A model generated the notes under the pieces. The model saw nothing but the letters and a program-made list of their open reading frames with translations. It searched no databases and had not been told where the DNA came from. From the NCBI GenBank assembly GCA_900543625.1, contig UQSF01000015.1, positions 1 through 53,008 on the forward strand: a stretch of DNA of 53,008 bases, read 5' to 3'. This document shows positions 16,455 through 24,779 of the stretch, in pieces. The position numbers and the translations under genes are program-made. Source of the stretch: an uncultured Eubacteriales bacterium. GTDB taxonomy: Bacteria > Bacillota > Clostridia > Oscillospirales > Oscillospiraceae. Every line of letters starts with the position of its first letter. Position 1 is the stretch's first letter.

Positions 16455-17759
16455 GTGACATATAACGGCTATGTCGCCGACCTGTTTTTCAACGCCTGTG
16501 CGATCGTGATGTGGGCGGCCTTTTTGTGGCGTGTGCTCGACGGGCCGCGCTTTCGCGTCTGGGTGACGGTGCTGCTCGCCGCGCTCATCGGCGCGGCGTA
16601 CATGGCGGCGACGCTGCTGCTGACCACGGTGGGGCAGCTGCGCGCGCTGATGTTCCCGGTGTGTTCGCTGGCGATGGCGTTTTTGCTCTTTCGCGGCAAG
16701 CCGGGGCGAAAGCTGCTCGCGGTCGCGGCGGAGCTTGCGGGCTCGCTGCTCATGGAGATGATGTTCACGCCGCTGATGATCGACCTGCAGTCAAACGACG
16801 ACATCTCCGTCTGGGCAGACCCGCGCGCGCTCATCTACGGCGTGACGTTTCTGCCGGTGCTGGGGCTCGGGCTGATGCTCATCAGCTTCATCTTCACGCG
16901 CTCGAAAAACAACCTTTCCGGCCGGCAGCTGCTGGTCTTTTCCGCGTTTCCGATCACGCAGATGGTCTGCGAGGCGTCGCTCGTGACGCTCATGTTCACA
17001 CCGCCGCGGTATGAGTACATCCCCATGCAGCTGATCATGTCGGTGCTGTTTCTGGTGTCCGACATCCTGCTCTACCGCACCATGGTGCGCACCGAGCAGC
17101 GCGTGCAGCTCGAGGTGGAAAATGCGCTGCTGGAGTCGCAGCTCGACGCGCAGCTCGCGCACTACCGCGACCTCACCGCGCAGTACGAGCAGATCCGCGC
17201 CATGCGCCACGACATCGCCCACCATCTGAACACCATCCACGCGCTCCTGGAGGCGGGCAACCTGCAGGCCGCCTCGGAGTATTCCGAGCAGCTGCTGCCG
17301 GCGCAGACGTACAGCTCCCGCCTCGGCGCCTGCCGCAACCCGGTCGTGGACGCGTTTTTGTATACCCGGGTGCAGGATGCGCAGGCCAGGGGCGTCCCGG
17401 TGCGGGCGGATGTGTCGCTGCCGGTGGAGTTGCCGGTGTCGAACACCGACCTCATCGTCGCCTTCGGCAACCTGCTCGACAACGCGCTCGAAGCCTGCAG
17501 CGGCATTCCGGACGCGGCGATCACGCTGCGCGCGCACATGGATAAGGGCTATCTCGTCATTCAGGAGTCGAACCCCGTCCGCGCCCGGCAGCCGCAGGGC
17601 AGAAAGCCCCGGCGCATCCCGGAGCTTGAGCGCGGGGTGGGCTTTCGCGTGCTCAGCGGTCTCGCCGAGAAGTACGACGGCAGTTTCCGGCACACGTGCG
17701 AGGACGGCGTCTACACCGTCACGCTCCTGCTCAGCGCGGGCGCTGTGCCTGTATCATGA
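16455..17759 (+). CDS. AgrC-like sensor histidine kinase 2 (tandem paralogue)
   Basis: 434 residues from a GTG at 16455 preceded by AAGGAGG. Same plan as kinase 1: membrane sensor, coiled linker, MRHDIAHHLNTIH, NLLDNALEAC, GHKL domain. The sensor is longer by some 45 residues and diverges in sequence (for example LLTTVGQLRALMFPVCSL), while the catalytic core is essentially the same. This suggests two input signals feeding one response regulator, or two regulators. Confidence 0.88.
   Translation: MTYNGYVADLFFNACAIVMWAAFLWRVLDGPRFRVWVTVLLAALIGAAYMAATLLLTTVGQLRALMFPVCSLAMAFLLFRGKPGRKLLAVAAELAGSLLMEMMFTPLMIDLQSNDDISVWADPRALIYGVTFLPVLGLGLMLISFIFTRSKNNLSGRQLLVFSAFPITQMVCEASLVTLMFTPPRYEYIPMQLIMSVLFLVSDILLYRTMVRTEQRVQLEVENALLESQLDAQLAHYRDLTAQYEQIRAMRHDIAHHLNTIHALLEAGNLQAASEYSEQLLPAQTYSSRLGACRNPVVDAFLYTRVQDAQARGVPVRADVSLPVELPVSNTDLIVAFGNLLDNALEACSGIPDAAITLRAHMDKGYLVIQESNPVRARQPQGRKPRRIPELERGVGFRVLSGLAEKYDGSFRHTCEDGVYTVTLLLSAGAVPVS
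17175..17576 (+). repeat. Long direct repeat, copy 2 (kinase core)
   Basis: Partner of 15870-16271. Differences begin again just after the codons for NPVR, where one copy reads Pro and the other Ala. Confidence 0.85.
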
Positions 17760-17773
17760 AACATATGGGTCGC

Positions 17774-17808
17774 AAAGGACTCCGGCTTCGGCCGGAGCCT
17801 TTTGTTTT
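17774..17808 (+). terminator. Terminator after kinase 2
   Basis: CTCCGGC and GCCGGAG around a TTCG loop, then CCTTTTGTTTT. It separates the kinase operon from the second LytTR gene. Confidence 0.75.
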
Positions 17809-17951
17809 GGCGCGCAAAAATGTGTTATTTCTGCACGGAAATATGCCGATTGTGCAGAGCGCATGTAAATTCGCGGCCGAAATGCTATATTTCTCCCATG
17901 AAGGAACGGAGCGCGCGGCGCGCTGCTCCGCGAGAGGGAGAGAGATCACAA

Positions 17952-18716
17952 GTGGCCGAAGTATTGAACATATGTATCGTGGACCCCAGCACGATCTGGC
18001 GGCACACGGCGAGAGAGATCCTCTGCCGGGAGCTGGACGCCAATGGGGTGCGCGCGTGTGTGGATGAATTCTACGCGCCGGAGTCGATGACGTCCGACGG
18101 CGGATGTGCGTACTACGACGTTGTGCTGGCGGATATTTCCGACCGGCAGACGCGGGAGCAGTATTTGCGCTTTTTCCGGGACCTGCGCCTCACGAGCCCG
18201 CAGACGAAGCTGATCCTCCTGTCGGCAGATCCGCTGGCGGCGCTGGATGTGTTCGAGTGTGACCCGGATTACTTTGTCTGCAAGCTCGAGATGGAGACGC
18301 GCCTGAGCGCCGCCCTGCGCTTTGTGCTGCGTCCGTGCGGCGGGGAGCTTGGGCCCTGCCTGATCGTGGGCTCGCGCGCGACGCGCCATGTGCTGTCCAT
18401 GCGCGAGATCCTGTACTGCGAGCACGCGCAGCGCCAGACGAAGATCGTCATGACGACGCGCACCGTGACGTGCTCGGAAAAGCTCAACGAGATCTATAGG
18501 CGGCTCGATCCCGCGGAGTTTGTGCAGACGCACTGCAGCTTTCTGGTCAATCTCAGCTATGTCAAGGAGCTGCGGCGCACGTGTGTTGTGCTGCGCAGCG
18601 GCGTGACCGTCCCGCTCAGCCGCGCCAACTATGCCCGCGTCCGTCAGGCGCTGGCGCAGCACCTTTCGCACGCGCTCGGGGGCGAGCGGCCGCTTTTTAC
18701 GCTGTCCGCGCGCTGA
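17952..18716 (+). CDS. Second LytTR-family response regulator
   Basis: 254 residues from the GTG at 17952, which follows GAGGGAGAGAG; the open frame runs further upstream but without a ribosome site. The receiver has only one clear Asp in the acidic pocket (ICIVDPS), a phosphoacceptor in VVLADISD and a Lys in VCKLEME, so it may be atypical. The LytTR domain (about 145-240) has ILYCEHAQRQTKIVM, FVQTHCSFLVNLSYV and VTVPLSRANY. It may be a second output for the twin kinases. Confidence 0.85.
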   Translation: MAEVLNICIVDPSTIWRHTAREILCRELDANGVRACVDEFYAPESMTSDGGCAYYDVVLADISDRQTREQYLRFFRDLRLTSPQTKLILLSADPLAALDVFECDPDYFVCKLEMETRLSAALRFVLRPCGGELGPCLIVGSRATRHVLSMREILYCEHAQRQTKIVMTTRTVTCSEKLNEIYRRLDPAEFVQTHCSFLVNLSYVKELRRTCVVLRSGVTVPLSRANYARVRQALAQHLSHALGGERPLFTLSAR

Positions 18717-18801
18717 CGCCGCCGCGGCGGATCTTGCCCGAAGATTTGTGCGGCCGCTCTTTTGCGAGGAGCGGCTTTGTGATAACCGACGAGACGTGGT
18801 A

Positions 18802-18879
18802 ATGGTGGATATAGATCCGCTTGTATCAAAGGATCACCCGCTGAGGAAACTAGAAAATCTGAAAAAGTTAGCAGCATGA
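18802..18879 (+). pseudogene. Transposase N-terminal remnant (IS1182-like)
   Basis: A 25-codon open stretch reads MVDIDPLVSKDHPLRKLEN and then stops. This resembles the N terminus of IS1182-type (DUF772) transposases, where LVPxDHLLRKI is conserved. Nothing of the catalytic domain follows. It marks the left border of the AT-rich island. Confidence 0.5.
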
Positions 18880-18904
18880 AGCCGGAACAGCTCCGCCTTA
18901 ATCT

Positions 18905-18928
18905 AAGGCTGTGTTCTTTGACAGACTG
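18905..18928 (+). repeat. Possible right-end fragment of the dispersed element
   Basis: AAGGCTGTGTTCTTTGACAG resembles the element's right end (GGCTGCGAGGTTCTTTGACA) with a short gap, and is again followed at once by a terminator. Short enough to be chance. Confidence 0.3.
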
Positions 18929-18964
18929 AAATGAGCGCAGGAATATTCCTGCGCTCATTTTATT
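18929..18964. terminator. Perfect-stem terminator
   Basis: AAATGAGCGCAGGAAT pairs with its exact complement and T residues follow. It could end a plus-strand transcript from the second LytTR gene or the lost transposase. Confidence 0.7.
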
Positions 18965-19029
18965 GTATAGCGAAAACCGCTCGCTAGGCGAGTGGTTCCA
19001 AAGAAGTCTTGTGGCGGTGATGAAGACAA

Positions 19030-19132
19030 AAAGCTCCTTTTGCTTTTCAATAAAATAATGCTCCGCACCGCGCATCCGTTGCGGTTGTCACTACCTCTCA
19101 GCTGTGCGCACATTGCCAGAGCAAGGAGCTTT
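19030..19132. repeat. Long-range inverted repeat next to the orphan gene
   Basis: AAAGCTCCTTTTGC (19030-19043) and GCAAGGAGCTTT (19121-19132) are complementary across about 77 bases. On the minus strand a T-run follows the distal arm, so it may work as a terminator for the orphan gene, or be the ends of a small mobile element. The rest of 18717-19139 holds the transposase remnant and terminator only. Confidence 0.45.
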
Positions 19133-19139
19133 CCGCATT

Positions 19140-20297
19140 TTACTGATTGCTCATCAAATAGTCATAGTACGGTGCATAGATGCCTTCTTTGTCTATCATT
19201 GCGCATATTTTCATATTGTGAAACGGAATATAAAAGGGAATATATTCGCATCGGAAAACAACGCCGGTCTCTTGGTAAACATTAACGCACAATTCTCGAA
19301 CAACTTTGTACGGAGGATCATCTGCATCAATTCCATAAGAGACCATTTCATTCTTGCTCGTTTGCACAATATCCAAAAAATTTAGGTAATCAGAATACTT
19401 TTTCTGAGCATCTAATTCATCAGAACGAAGAGAAAAAGCTCCTTTTCGGCCACAGGATGAAAGCCAGAGGTCTGCTTCCTGCTTCATACGCTCATATTCT
19501 TTTCGATCGACACCAAGATTATAGGAAAACAACAGTTTGCACATGTTATCCACTAAGTCGTCGGGAGAATTATCATAGAAGATAACATGAGCGCCCCAGA
19601 TTTTTGCTGCATCGAACAATATATCTTTCCAATTTGCCCCATAGAACGACAAATCAGATGCTGGGAAGCCAAAAACATTTCCATCGCCTCTAGCAAAAAT
19701 GCCAACATACTCATAAACGAACGCATGCGCATCCAAGAAGTTCATCTTCATCTTGTACGTTGAGTGCAACATGGAGGCGCTTTGGCATTCTGCATTTTGA
19801 AAAAACGCTGCGTTTTCCCAATAATCGTAGCATAAGCCAGCGTCCTTATATGCTGTAATTTTCTCCTTTAGCGGTGTATGCAGCTTTCTTTTATATACGC
19901 TTTCTTCAACTTTATTAGACAAAAATATTTCATAAAAGGGAAATGCGATCCAGCCATAAGTAAATGCAGTGGCAAGCAGCGCGGTCAAAAAGCTATCTAA
20001 GTTCCATAGAAGTGCGCAAAGAATATAGCCGCCAATATAGGCAACTGTCAAAATTGCACGAGCAATTCTTTCAATCTTCTCCTCATCACATAAATCTTCA
20101 GCTGCATATGTTGCCGTTAACCCAAAATCATCCAGTTTTGGCGCGCATTGCACATGGGGAATCTGTCCACCATTTTTGTAGTAGTATGCTCTCACTTCCG
20201 ATGGCGATGCGTCTGCATATCTATCAAGCGTCTCTTGCGGAAGGTCAAAAACACTCTCTTTGATAGGCGTATCTTGGATGTCGCTAAAATCCCACAC
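19140..20297 (-). CDS. Orphan membrane-associated protein of unknown function
   Basis: 385 residues, not recognised. Two adjacent hydrophobic helices at about 83-125 (ILTVAYIGGYILCALLW and FLTALLATAFTYGWIAF) split a short N-terminal part from a large soluble domain rich in aromatic residues and Cys. The gene is clearly AT-richer than all neighbours and lies beside a transposase remnant, so it was probably acquired by transfer. No ribosome site is strong. I cannot assign a function. Confidence 0.6.
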   Translation of the reverse strand: MWDFSDIQDTPIKESVFDLPQETLDRYADASPSEVRAYYYKNGGQIPHVQCAPKLDDFGLTATYAAEDLCDEEKIERIARAILTVAYIGGYILCALLWNLDSFLTALLATAFTYGWIAFPFYEIFLSNKVEESVYKRKLHTPLKEKITAYKDAGLCYDYWENAAFFQNAECQSASMLHSTYKMKMNFLDAHAFVYEYVGIFARGDGNVFGFPASDLSFYGANWKDILFDAAKIWGAHVIFYDNSPDDLVDNMCKLLFSYNLGVDRKEYERMKQEADLWLSSCGRKGAFSLRSDELDAQKKYSDYLNFLDIVQTSKNEMVSYGIDADDPPYKVVRELCVNVYQETGVVFRCEYIPFYIPFHNMKICAMIDKEGIYAPYYDYLMSNQ

Positions 20298-20585
20298 TTA
20301 ATTCTCAGCTCCTCGTTGCATTTTTACTACGCTCGATCTGTTAAGCTCAAATTTCAGCTGTCCTAGGTGCTACTGCAATGATTAAAAGAGTTAACATGGA
20401 ATAGAGTTGTGTCAATTCTGCATTATAATATCATCTGATAAATTTTTATAACCCTTGCGTTTGGAAATGCGTCCTTAAAATCGCAGAGCTTAAATTATGC
20501 AAAACACTTAGCTGTAGCACACCGCGCACCCGACCGGAAAACCATATTTTGAGGATTTGTCATCTCCTGCACTTGCACCCTTTGC
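20298..20585. other. AT-rich spacer between the orphan gene and sstT
   Basis: No gene, repeat or RNA recognised. The sequence stays AT-rich up to about 20510 and then returns to normal composition, which places the right border of the island near there. Confidence 0.5.
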
Positions 20586-20614
20586 TTGACATCGCTGCGG
20601 CTGTTTGCTAAACT
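20586..20614 (+). promoter_or_regulatory. Promoter of sstT
   Basis: TTGACA (20586-20591) and TAAACT (20609-20614) with a 17-base spacer, about 50 bases before the start. Confidence 0.75.
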
Positions 20615-20666
20615 GCTAAAGCGACTCGCTCGCAAAAACAGCAAAAGGAAAGAGAAGAAGAAAGAA

Positions 20667-21896
20667 ATGAAACTCGTCAAAGCCTACAACAGCGTCAGCC
20701 TCGTGCTGCGCATCGTCATCGGCATGGCCATCGGCACGGCGCTCGCCCTGCTGATCCCCAACGCCGCCGTGACCGCTCCCGGCATCGGCATCCTCGGCAA
20801 ACTGTTCGTCGGCGCGCTCAAGGCGATCGCCCCGCTGCTCGTGTTCGTGCTCATCATCAGCGCGCTCGCCCAGTCCAAGGAGAAGATGGGCAAGCAGTTC
20901 GGCACCGTCATCGTGCTCTACCTCGTGTCCACGTTTCTCGCGGCCGTCATCGCCGTGGCCGCAAGCTACCTCTTCCCCGTGACCATCACGCTGACCGAGG
21001 CAGCTTCCGACAGCGCGCCTGAGACTTTCGCGGAGATCTTCACGAACCTGCTGACCAACATCGTCTCCAACCCCATCGGCTCGATCGTCAGCGGCAACTT
21101 CCTCGGTATCCTGTTCTGGGCCATCGTGCTCGGCTTCGCGTTCAAGGGCGCTGCGGATTCGACCAAGCGCTTCCTCGCCGACGCCTCCGAGGCCGTCACG
21201 AAGGCGGTGCGCTTCGTCATCAATCTTGCCCCCCTCGGCATTCTCGGCCTCGTGTTCACGGCCGTGTCCACGAGCGGCCTGGCCATCTTCACCGAGTACG
21301 GCAAGCTGCTGCTCCTGCTCGTGGGCTGCATGCTGTTCTCGGCGCTCGTCGTCAACCCCGTCATGGCCTTTGTCGCCATGCGCAAGAATCCCTATCCGCT
21401 GGTGTTCAAATGCCTCAAGGAGAGCGGCGTGACCGCTTTCTTCACGCGCTCGTCCGCCGCGAACATCCCCGTGAACATGTCCCTGTGTGAGAGCCTCGGT
21501 CTGGATAAGGAGTTCTACTCCGTGTCCATCCCGCTCGGCGCGACCATCAACATGGCCGGCGCCGCCGTCACGATCACGATCATGGCGCTCGCCGCGGTGC
21601 ACACGCTCGGCATCACCGTGCAGCTGCCCGTTGCGATCATCCTGTCGGTCATGGCGGCGCTCGGCGCGTGCGGCGCGTCCGGCGTTGCGGGCGGCTCGCT
21701 GCTGCTCATCCCCATGGCCTGCTCCCTGTTCGGCATCTCCAACGATGTCGCCATGCAGGTCGTCGGCGTCGGTTTCATCATCGGCGTCATTCAGGACTCG
21801 CTCGAAACTGCCATCAACTCCTCGTCCGATGCGCTGTTCACCGCCGTCGCGGAGTTCAAGCAGTGGCGCAAAAACGGTAAGGAGATCAAGTTCTGA
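20667..21896 (+). CDS. sstT: Serine/threonine:Na+ symporter SstT
   Basis: 409 residues from the ATG at 20667, after AGAGAAGAAG. Membrane protein of the dicarboxylate/amino acid:cation symporter family. FFTRSSAANIPVNMSLCES, then SIPLGATINMAGAAVTIT, GACGASGVAGGSLLLIP and QDSLETAINSSSDALF match SstT nearly continuously and include the re-entrant loops that bind Na+ and substrate. It imports serine and threonine. Monocistronic by the flanking promoter and terminator. Confidence 0.92.
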   Translation: MKLVKAYNSVSLVLRIVIGMAIGTALALLIPNAAVTAPGIGILGKLFVGALKAIAPLLVFVLIISALAQSKEKMGKQFGTVIVLYLVSTFLAAVIAVAASYLFPVTITLTEAASDSAPETFAEIFTNLLTNIVSNPIGSIVSGNFLGILFWAIVLGFAFKGAADSTKRFLADASEAVTKAVRFVINLAPLGILGLVFTAVSTSGLAIFTEYGKLLLLLVGCMLFSALVVNPVMAFVAMRKNPYPLVFKCLKESGVTAFFTRSSAANIPVNMSLCESLGLDKEFYSVSIPLGATINMAGAAVTITIMALAAVHTLGITVQLPVAIILSVMAALGACGASGVAGGSLLLIPMACSLFGISNDVAMQVVGVGFIIGVIQDSLETAINSSSDALFTAVAEFKQWRKNGKEIKF

Positions 21897-21917
21897 GCCG
21901 TCAGACCCATATGTCGC

Positions 21918-21950
21918 AAAGCCCGACCGGGAGACCGGCCGGGCTTTTTT
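21918..21950 (+). terminator. Terminator of sstT (left bracket of element A)
   Basis: AAGCCCGACCGG, loop GAGA, then CCGGCCGGGCTTTTTT. The dispersed element begins five bases later and an almost identical terminator follows the element at 22152. Confidence 0.9.
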
Positions 21951-21955
21951 GAGAC

Positions 21956-22142
21956 TGTCAAAAAGTAATACTTTTTGACAAGGCGGCCGCAGTCTGCTGC
22001 GCGCATAATTTGTGCGTCTACGGCGCACAAATTCCACACTTGCAGCCTGAGAAGTATTTTCTTCGCCGCACATGTCGCCGAAGAAAATGATCGGACTTTC
22101 TTTCGCCGCGTCACTGGCGAAAGGCTGCGAGGTTCTTTGACA
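21956..22142 (+). repeat. Structured dispersed element, copy A (187 bp)
   Basis: Runs from TGTCAAAAAG to CTTTGACA, giving short inverted ends. Hairpin 1 is TGTCAAAAAGTA against TACTTTTTGACA. Hairpin 2 is AATTTGTGCG against CGCACAAATT. Hairpin 3 is ATTTTCTTCG against CGAAGAAAAT with the loop CCGCACATGTCGC. Hairpin 4 is TTTCGCC against GGCGAAA. There is no plausible gene. It is flanked on both sides by terminators with the same stem. Confidence 0.85.
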
Positions 22143-22151
22143 AGCTGCCAG

Positions 22152-22182
22152 AGCCCGACCGGGAAACCGGCCGGGCTTTTTT
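22152..22182 (+). terminator. Second terminator, right bracket of element A
   Basis: AGCCCGACCGG, loop GAAA, CCGGCCGGGCTTTTTT. It differs from the sstT terminator by one loop base. Confidence 0.85.
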
Positions 22183-22351
22183 GCGCCGGGGCGCAAAATT
22201 GCGCGTCCGTTCTCCAGCGCATCCTCCGGCGCGATGCCCGCTGCGCGCTTTGCGGCGCAAAAATTTTCGCGCCGCAGCGCATATCCGCGCGCGGTTTCGC
22301 CGACAATAACCGGGAAGCAAATCCCGAACTTGCGCCTTTGGAGGAATGGAT
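22183..22351 (+). other. Leader region of the agmatine operon
   Basis: No gene seen. It holds GC-rich inverted repeats, the clearest being TGCGGCGC against GCGCCGCA around an A/T loop near 22252-22277. No clear promoter boxes were found. Confidence 0.35.
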
Positions 22352-23368
22352 ATGTACAAAAAGGACTTTATCGACACCAACGACTTCTCCCGGCAGGAGC
22401 TGCTGGACATCATCGAGCTGTCGCTGGCCATCAAGCGCGCCATCGCGCAGGGGTATTATCCCCCGCTGATGAAAAACCAAAACCTCGGCATGATCTTCCA
22501 GCAGTCGAGCACCCGCACGCGCGTGTCGTTCGAGACGGCCATGAGCCAGCTCGGCGGTCACGCGCAGTATCTCGGTCCGGGCATGATCCAGCTCGGCGGT
22601 CACGAGACCATCGGCGACACGGGCAGGGTGCTCTCGCGGCTGGTCGATGTGGTCATGGCGCGCGTCATCGAGCACCGCACGGTCGTGGAGCTTGCCGAGG
22701 CGTGCACGATCCCGGTCATCAACGGCATGAGCGACTATAACCACCCCACGCAGGAGATCGGCGACCTGTGCACGATCTGCGAGCACCTGCCGGCGGGCAA
22801 GCGGCTCGAAGACTGCAAGGTCGTCTTTGTCGGCGACGGTACGCAGGTGTGCGCATCGCTCGGCTTCATCACGACGAAGCTCGGCATGCACTTCGTGCAC
22901 TACGGTCCGGAGGGGCATCAGCTGGGCGCCGGGCACAAGCAGATCCTGGAGGCCAACTGCAAGCTCTCCGGCGGCACATGGGCGGTCACGGACGAGCGCG
23001 ACGCCGTGCGCGGCGCGGACTTCATCTACACCGACGTCTGGTACGGGCTGTATGAAAACGAGATGCCCAAGGACGAGCGCGTGCGCGTCTTTGCGGATTT
23101 TCAGGTCAACCGCGAGCTCATGCAGCTCGGCGCGCTCGGCTGCAAGTTCCTGCACTGTCTGCCCGCCACGCGCGGCGAGGACGTGACCGACGAGGTCGCC
23201 GATTCCGCCGCCTCGCTCTGCTGGGAGCAGGCCGGAAACCGCCTGACGGCGATGCGCGGGCTTCTCGTATACTTCACGCGCTGCCGCCGCAGCCCGTCGG
23301 AGCTGGCGCTGGCCGCGGCGCGCGAGGAGCTCGACACGTTTCTGGCCGCGCGGCTCGGCGGCTGCTGA
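22352..23368 (+). CDS. ptcA: Putrescine carbamoyltransferase
   Basis: 338 residues from the ATG at 22352, 7 bases after GGAGG; an ATG six bases earlier is too close to that site. The carbamoyl-phosphate loop is SSTRTRVSF (about 53), HPTQE marks the catalytic region and HCLPATRGEDVTDEV is the C-terminal signature. GQIQ-like MIQLGGHETI and VWYGLYENE are typical of putrescine rather than ornithine enzymes, which carry different SMG-loop motifs. It phosphorolyses N-carbamoylputrescine to putrescine and carbamoyl phosphate. First gene of the agmatine operon. Confidence 0.9.
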   Translation: MYKKDFIDTNDFSRQELLDIIELSLAIKRAIAQGYYPPLMKNQNLGMIFQQSSTRTRVSFETAMSQLGGHAQYLGPGMIQLGGHETIGDTGRVLSRLVDVVMARVIEHRTVVELAEACTIPVINGMSDYNHPTQEIGDLCTICEHLPAGKRLEDCKVVFVGDGTQVCASLGFITTKLGMHFVHYGPEGHQLGAGHKQILEANCKLSGGTWAVTDERDAVRGADFIYTDVWYGLYENEMPKDERVRVFADFQVNRELMQLGALGCKFLHCLPATRGEDVTDEVADSAASLCWEQAGNRLTAMRGLLVYFTRCRRSPSELALAAAREELDTFLAARLGGC

Positions 23369-23391
23369 CCGGCGGATCAAGGAGCGGACGA

Positions 23392-24768
23392 ATGGACGAA
23401 CGCAAAAAGTTCCGCCTCGCGGACGTCATCCTCTCGGTCATCTGCGTCGTGTTCGTGGCCGAGGCTGCCGCGCCCGTCGCCTCCATCGGCAACAGCCAGT
23501 ATTTCTGGTGGCTGTTCATGATGGTCGCCTTCCTGCTGCCCTACGGCATGATCTCGTCCGAGCTCGGCACGGCGTATCCCGGTGACGGCGGGCTCTACGA
23601 CTGGATCCACAAGGCGTTCCCGGAGACGAAGTGGGGCGCACGCGCCTCGTGGTATTACTGGATCAACTTCCCGCTGTGGATGGCCTCGCTCGCGGTCGTG
23701 TGTCCGGAGCTGCTGGGCGTGCTCACGGGGCTGCGCTTCGGCTGGGGCGCGAAGCTGCTCATCGAGCTCGCCTTCATCTGGGTCATCACGTGGATCGCCT
23801 GCTACCCCGTGTGCGACAGCATCCTCATCCTCAACATCAGCGCCGCCATCAAGATGCTCCTCGCGCTGACGGTGGGCGTGCTCGGCATCGTCTACGTCGC
23901 GCGCAGCGGCTTTGTCAACGACATGGCGCCGCGCACGTTCCTGCCGGGCTTTGACCTGCACAGTCTGTCGTATATCTCGGTCATCATCTTCAACTTCCTC
24001 GGCTTTGAGGTCGTGTGCACCTACGCCGACAATATGCGCGATCCCAAGCGCCAGATCCCGCAGGCCATCGTGAGCGGCGGCATCGTCATCGCGCTCATCT
24101 ACCTGTTTTCGGCCTTCGGCATCGGCGCCGCCATCCCCACGCAGGAGATCAGCGAGGATTCGGGGCTCATCGACGCGGTCGCGCTCATGACCGGGCGCAC
24201 GAGCGGCTGGTTCGTCGGCGCGGTGGCGCTGCTGTTTCTCATCACGCTCTTCGGCAACATGATCTCGTGGTCGATGGGCGTCAACGCCACCGCCGCCTAT
24301 GCCGCCGCGCGCGGCGATATGCCCGCGGTCTTTTCCCGCCGCTGGGCGAAAAACGATATGCCCGTCGGCGCGGCGCTCACGAGCGGCGTCGTTGCGAGCG
24401 CGGTGTGCATCCTGGGCGTCATCATCGAGCTGCTGTCTCCCGCGTCGTCGCTGTTCTGGAGCTTTTTCGCGCTCAACCTCGTCATGCTGCTGCTGAGCTA
24501 TGTGCCGGTGTTTCCGGCGTTTTTGCGCCTGCGTGCGCGCGACCCGGATGCCGAGCGGCCGTTTCGCGTGCCGGGCGGGCGCGGGCTGCTGCGCGTGCTG
24601 GCCTATGTGCCCATGGCGCTGATCCTCGTCTCGATCTTTTTCACGGCCGTTCCGCTGTCCATGGACAGCGAAACGCTCTCGTACTATCTGCCGATCACGG
24701 TCGGCTCGCTCATCAGCATCGCCATCGGCGAGGTGCTCATCGCGGCGCGTGCGCGCCGCCGTCCTTAG
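23392..24768 (+). CDS. aguD: APC-family agmatine:putrescine antiporter
   Basis: 458 residues with about 12 hydrophobic helices; ELGTAYPGDGGLYDWIHKAF near residue 61 and FNFLGFEVVCTYADNM near 198 are APC superfamily motifs. By context, between the carbamoyltransferase and the deiminase, it exchanges incoming agmatine for putrescine made by the pathway. Begins 23 bases after ptcA. Confidence 0.85.
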   Translation: MDERKKFRLADVILSVICVVFVAEAAAPVASIGNSQYFWWLFMMVAFLLPYGMISSELGTAYPGDGGLYDWIHKAFPETKWGARASWYYWINFPLWMASLAVVCPELLGVLTGLRFGWGAKLLIELAFIWVITWIACYPVCDSILILNISAAIKMLLALTVGVLGIVYVARSGFVNDMAPRTFLPGFDLHSLSYISVIIFNFLGFEVVCTYADNMRDPKRQIPQAIVSGGIVIALIYLFSAFGIGAAIPTQEISEDSGLIDAVALMTGRTSGWFVGAVALLFLITLFGNMISWSMGVNATAAYAAARGDMPAVFSRRWAKNDMPVGAALTSGVVASAVCILGVIIELLSPASSLFWSFFALNLVMLLLSYVPVFPAFLRLRARDPDAERPFRVPGGRGLLRVLAYVPMALILVSIFFTAVPLSMDSETLSYYLPITVGSLISIAIGEVLIAARARRRP

Positions 24769-24779
24769 GAGGGGATACT

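Noticed and set aside
21956..22142. Element as a group IIC intron, which also inserts after terminators
   Set aside because: It is under 200 bp, has no reverse transcriptase and no recognisable domain V or intron boundaries.
20616..22196. Open frames running through the dispersed element A, including ones ending in FDSLKKARPVSR-like peptides
   Set aside because: Copies A, B and C differ in frame and stop positions, and the paired changes favour structure over protein.
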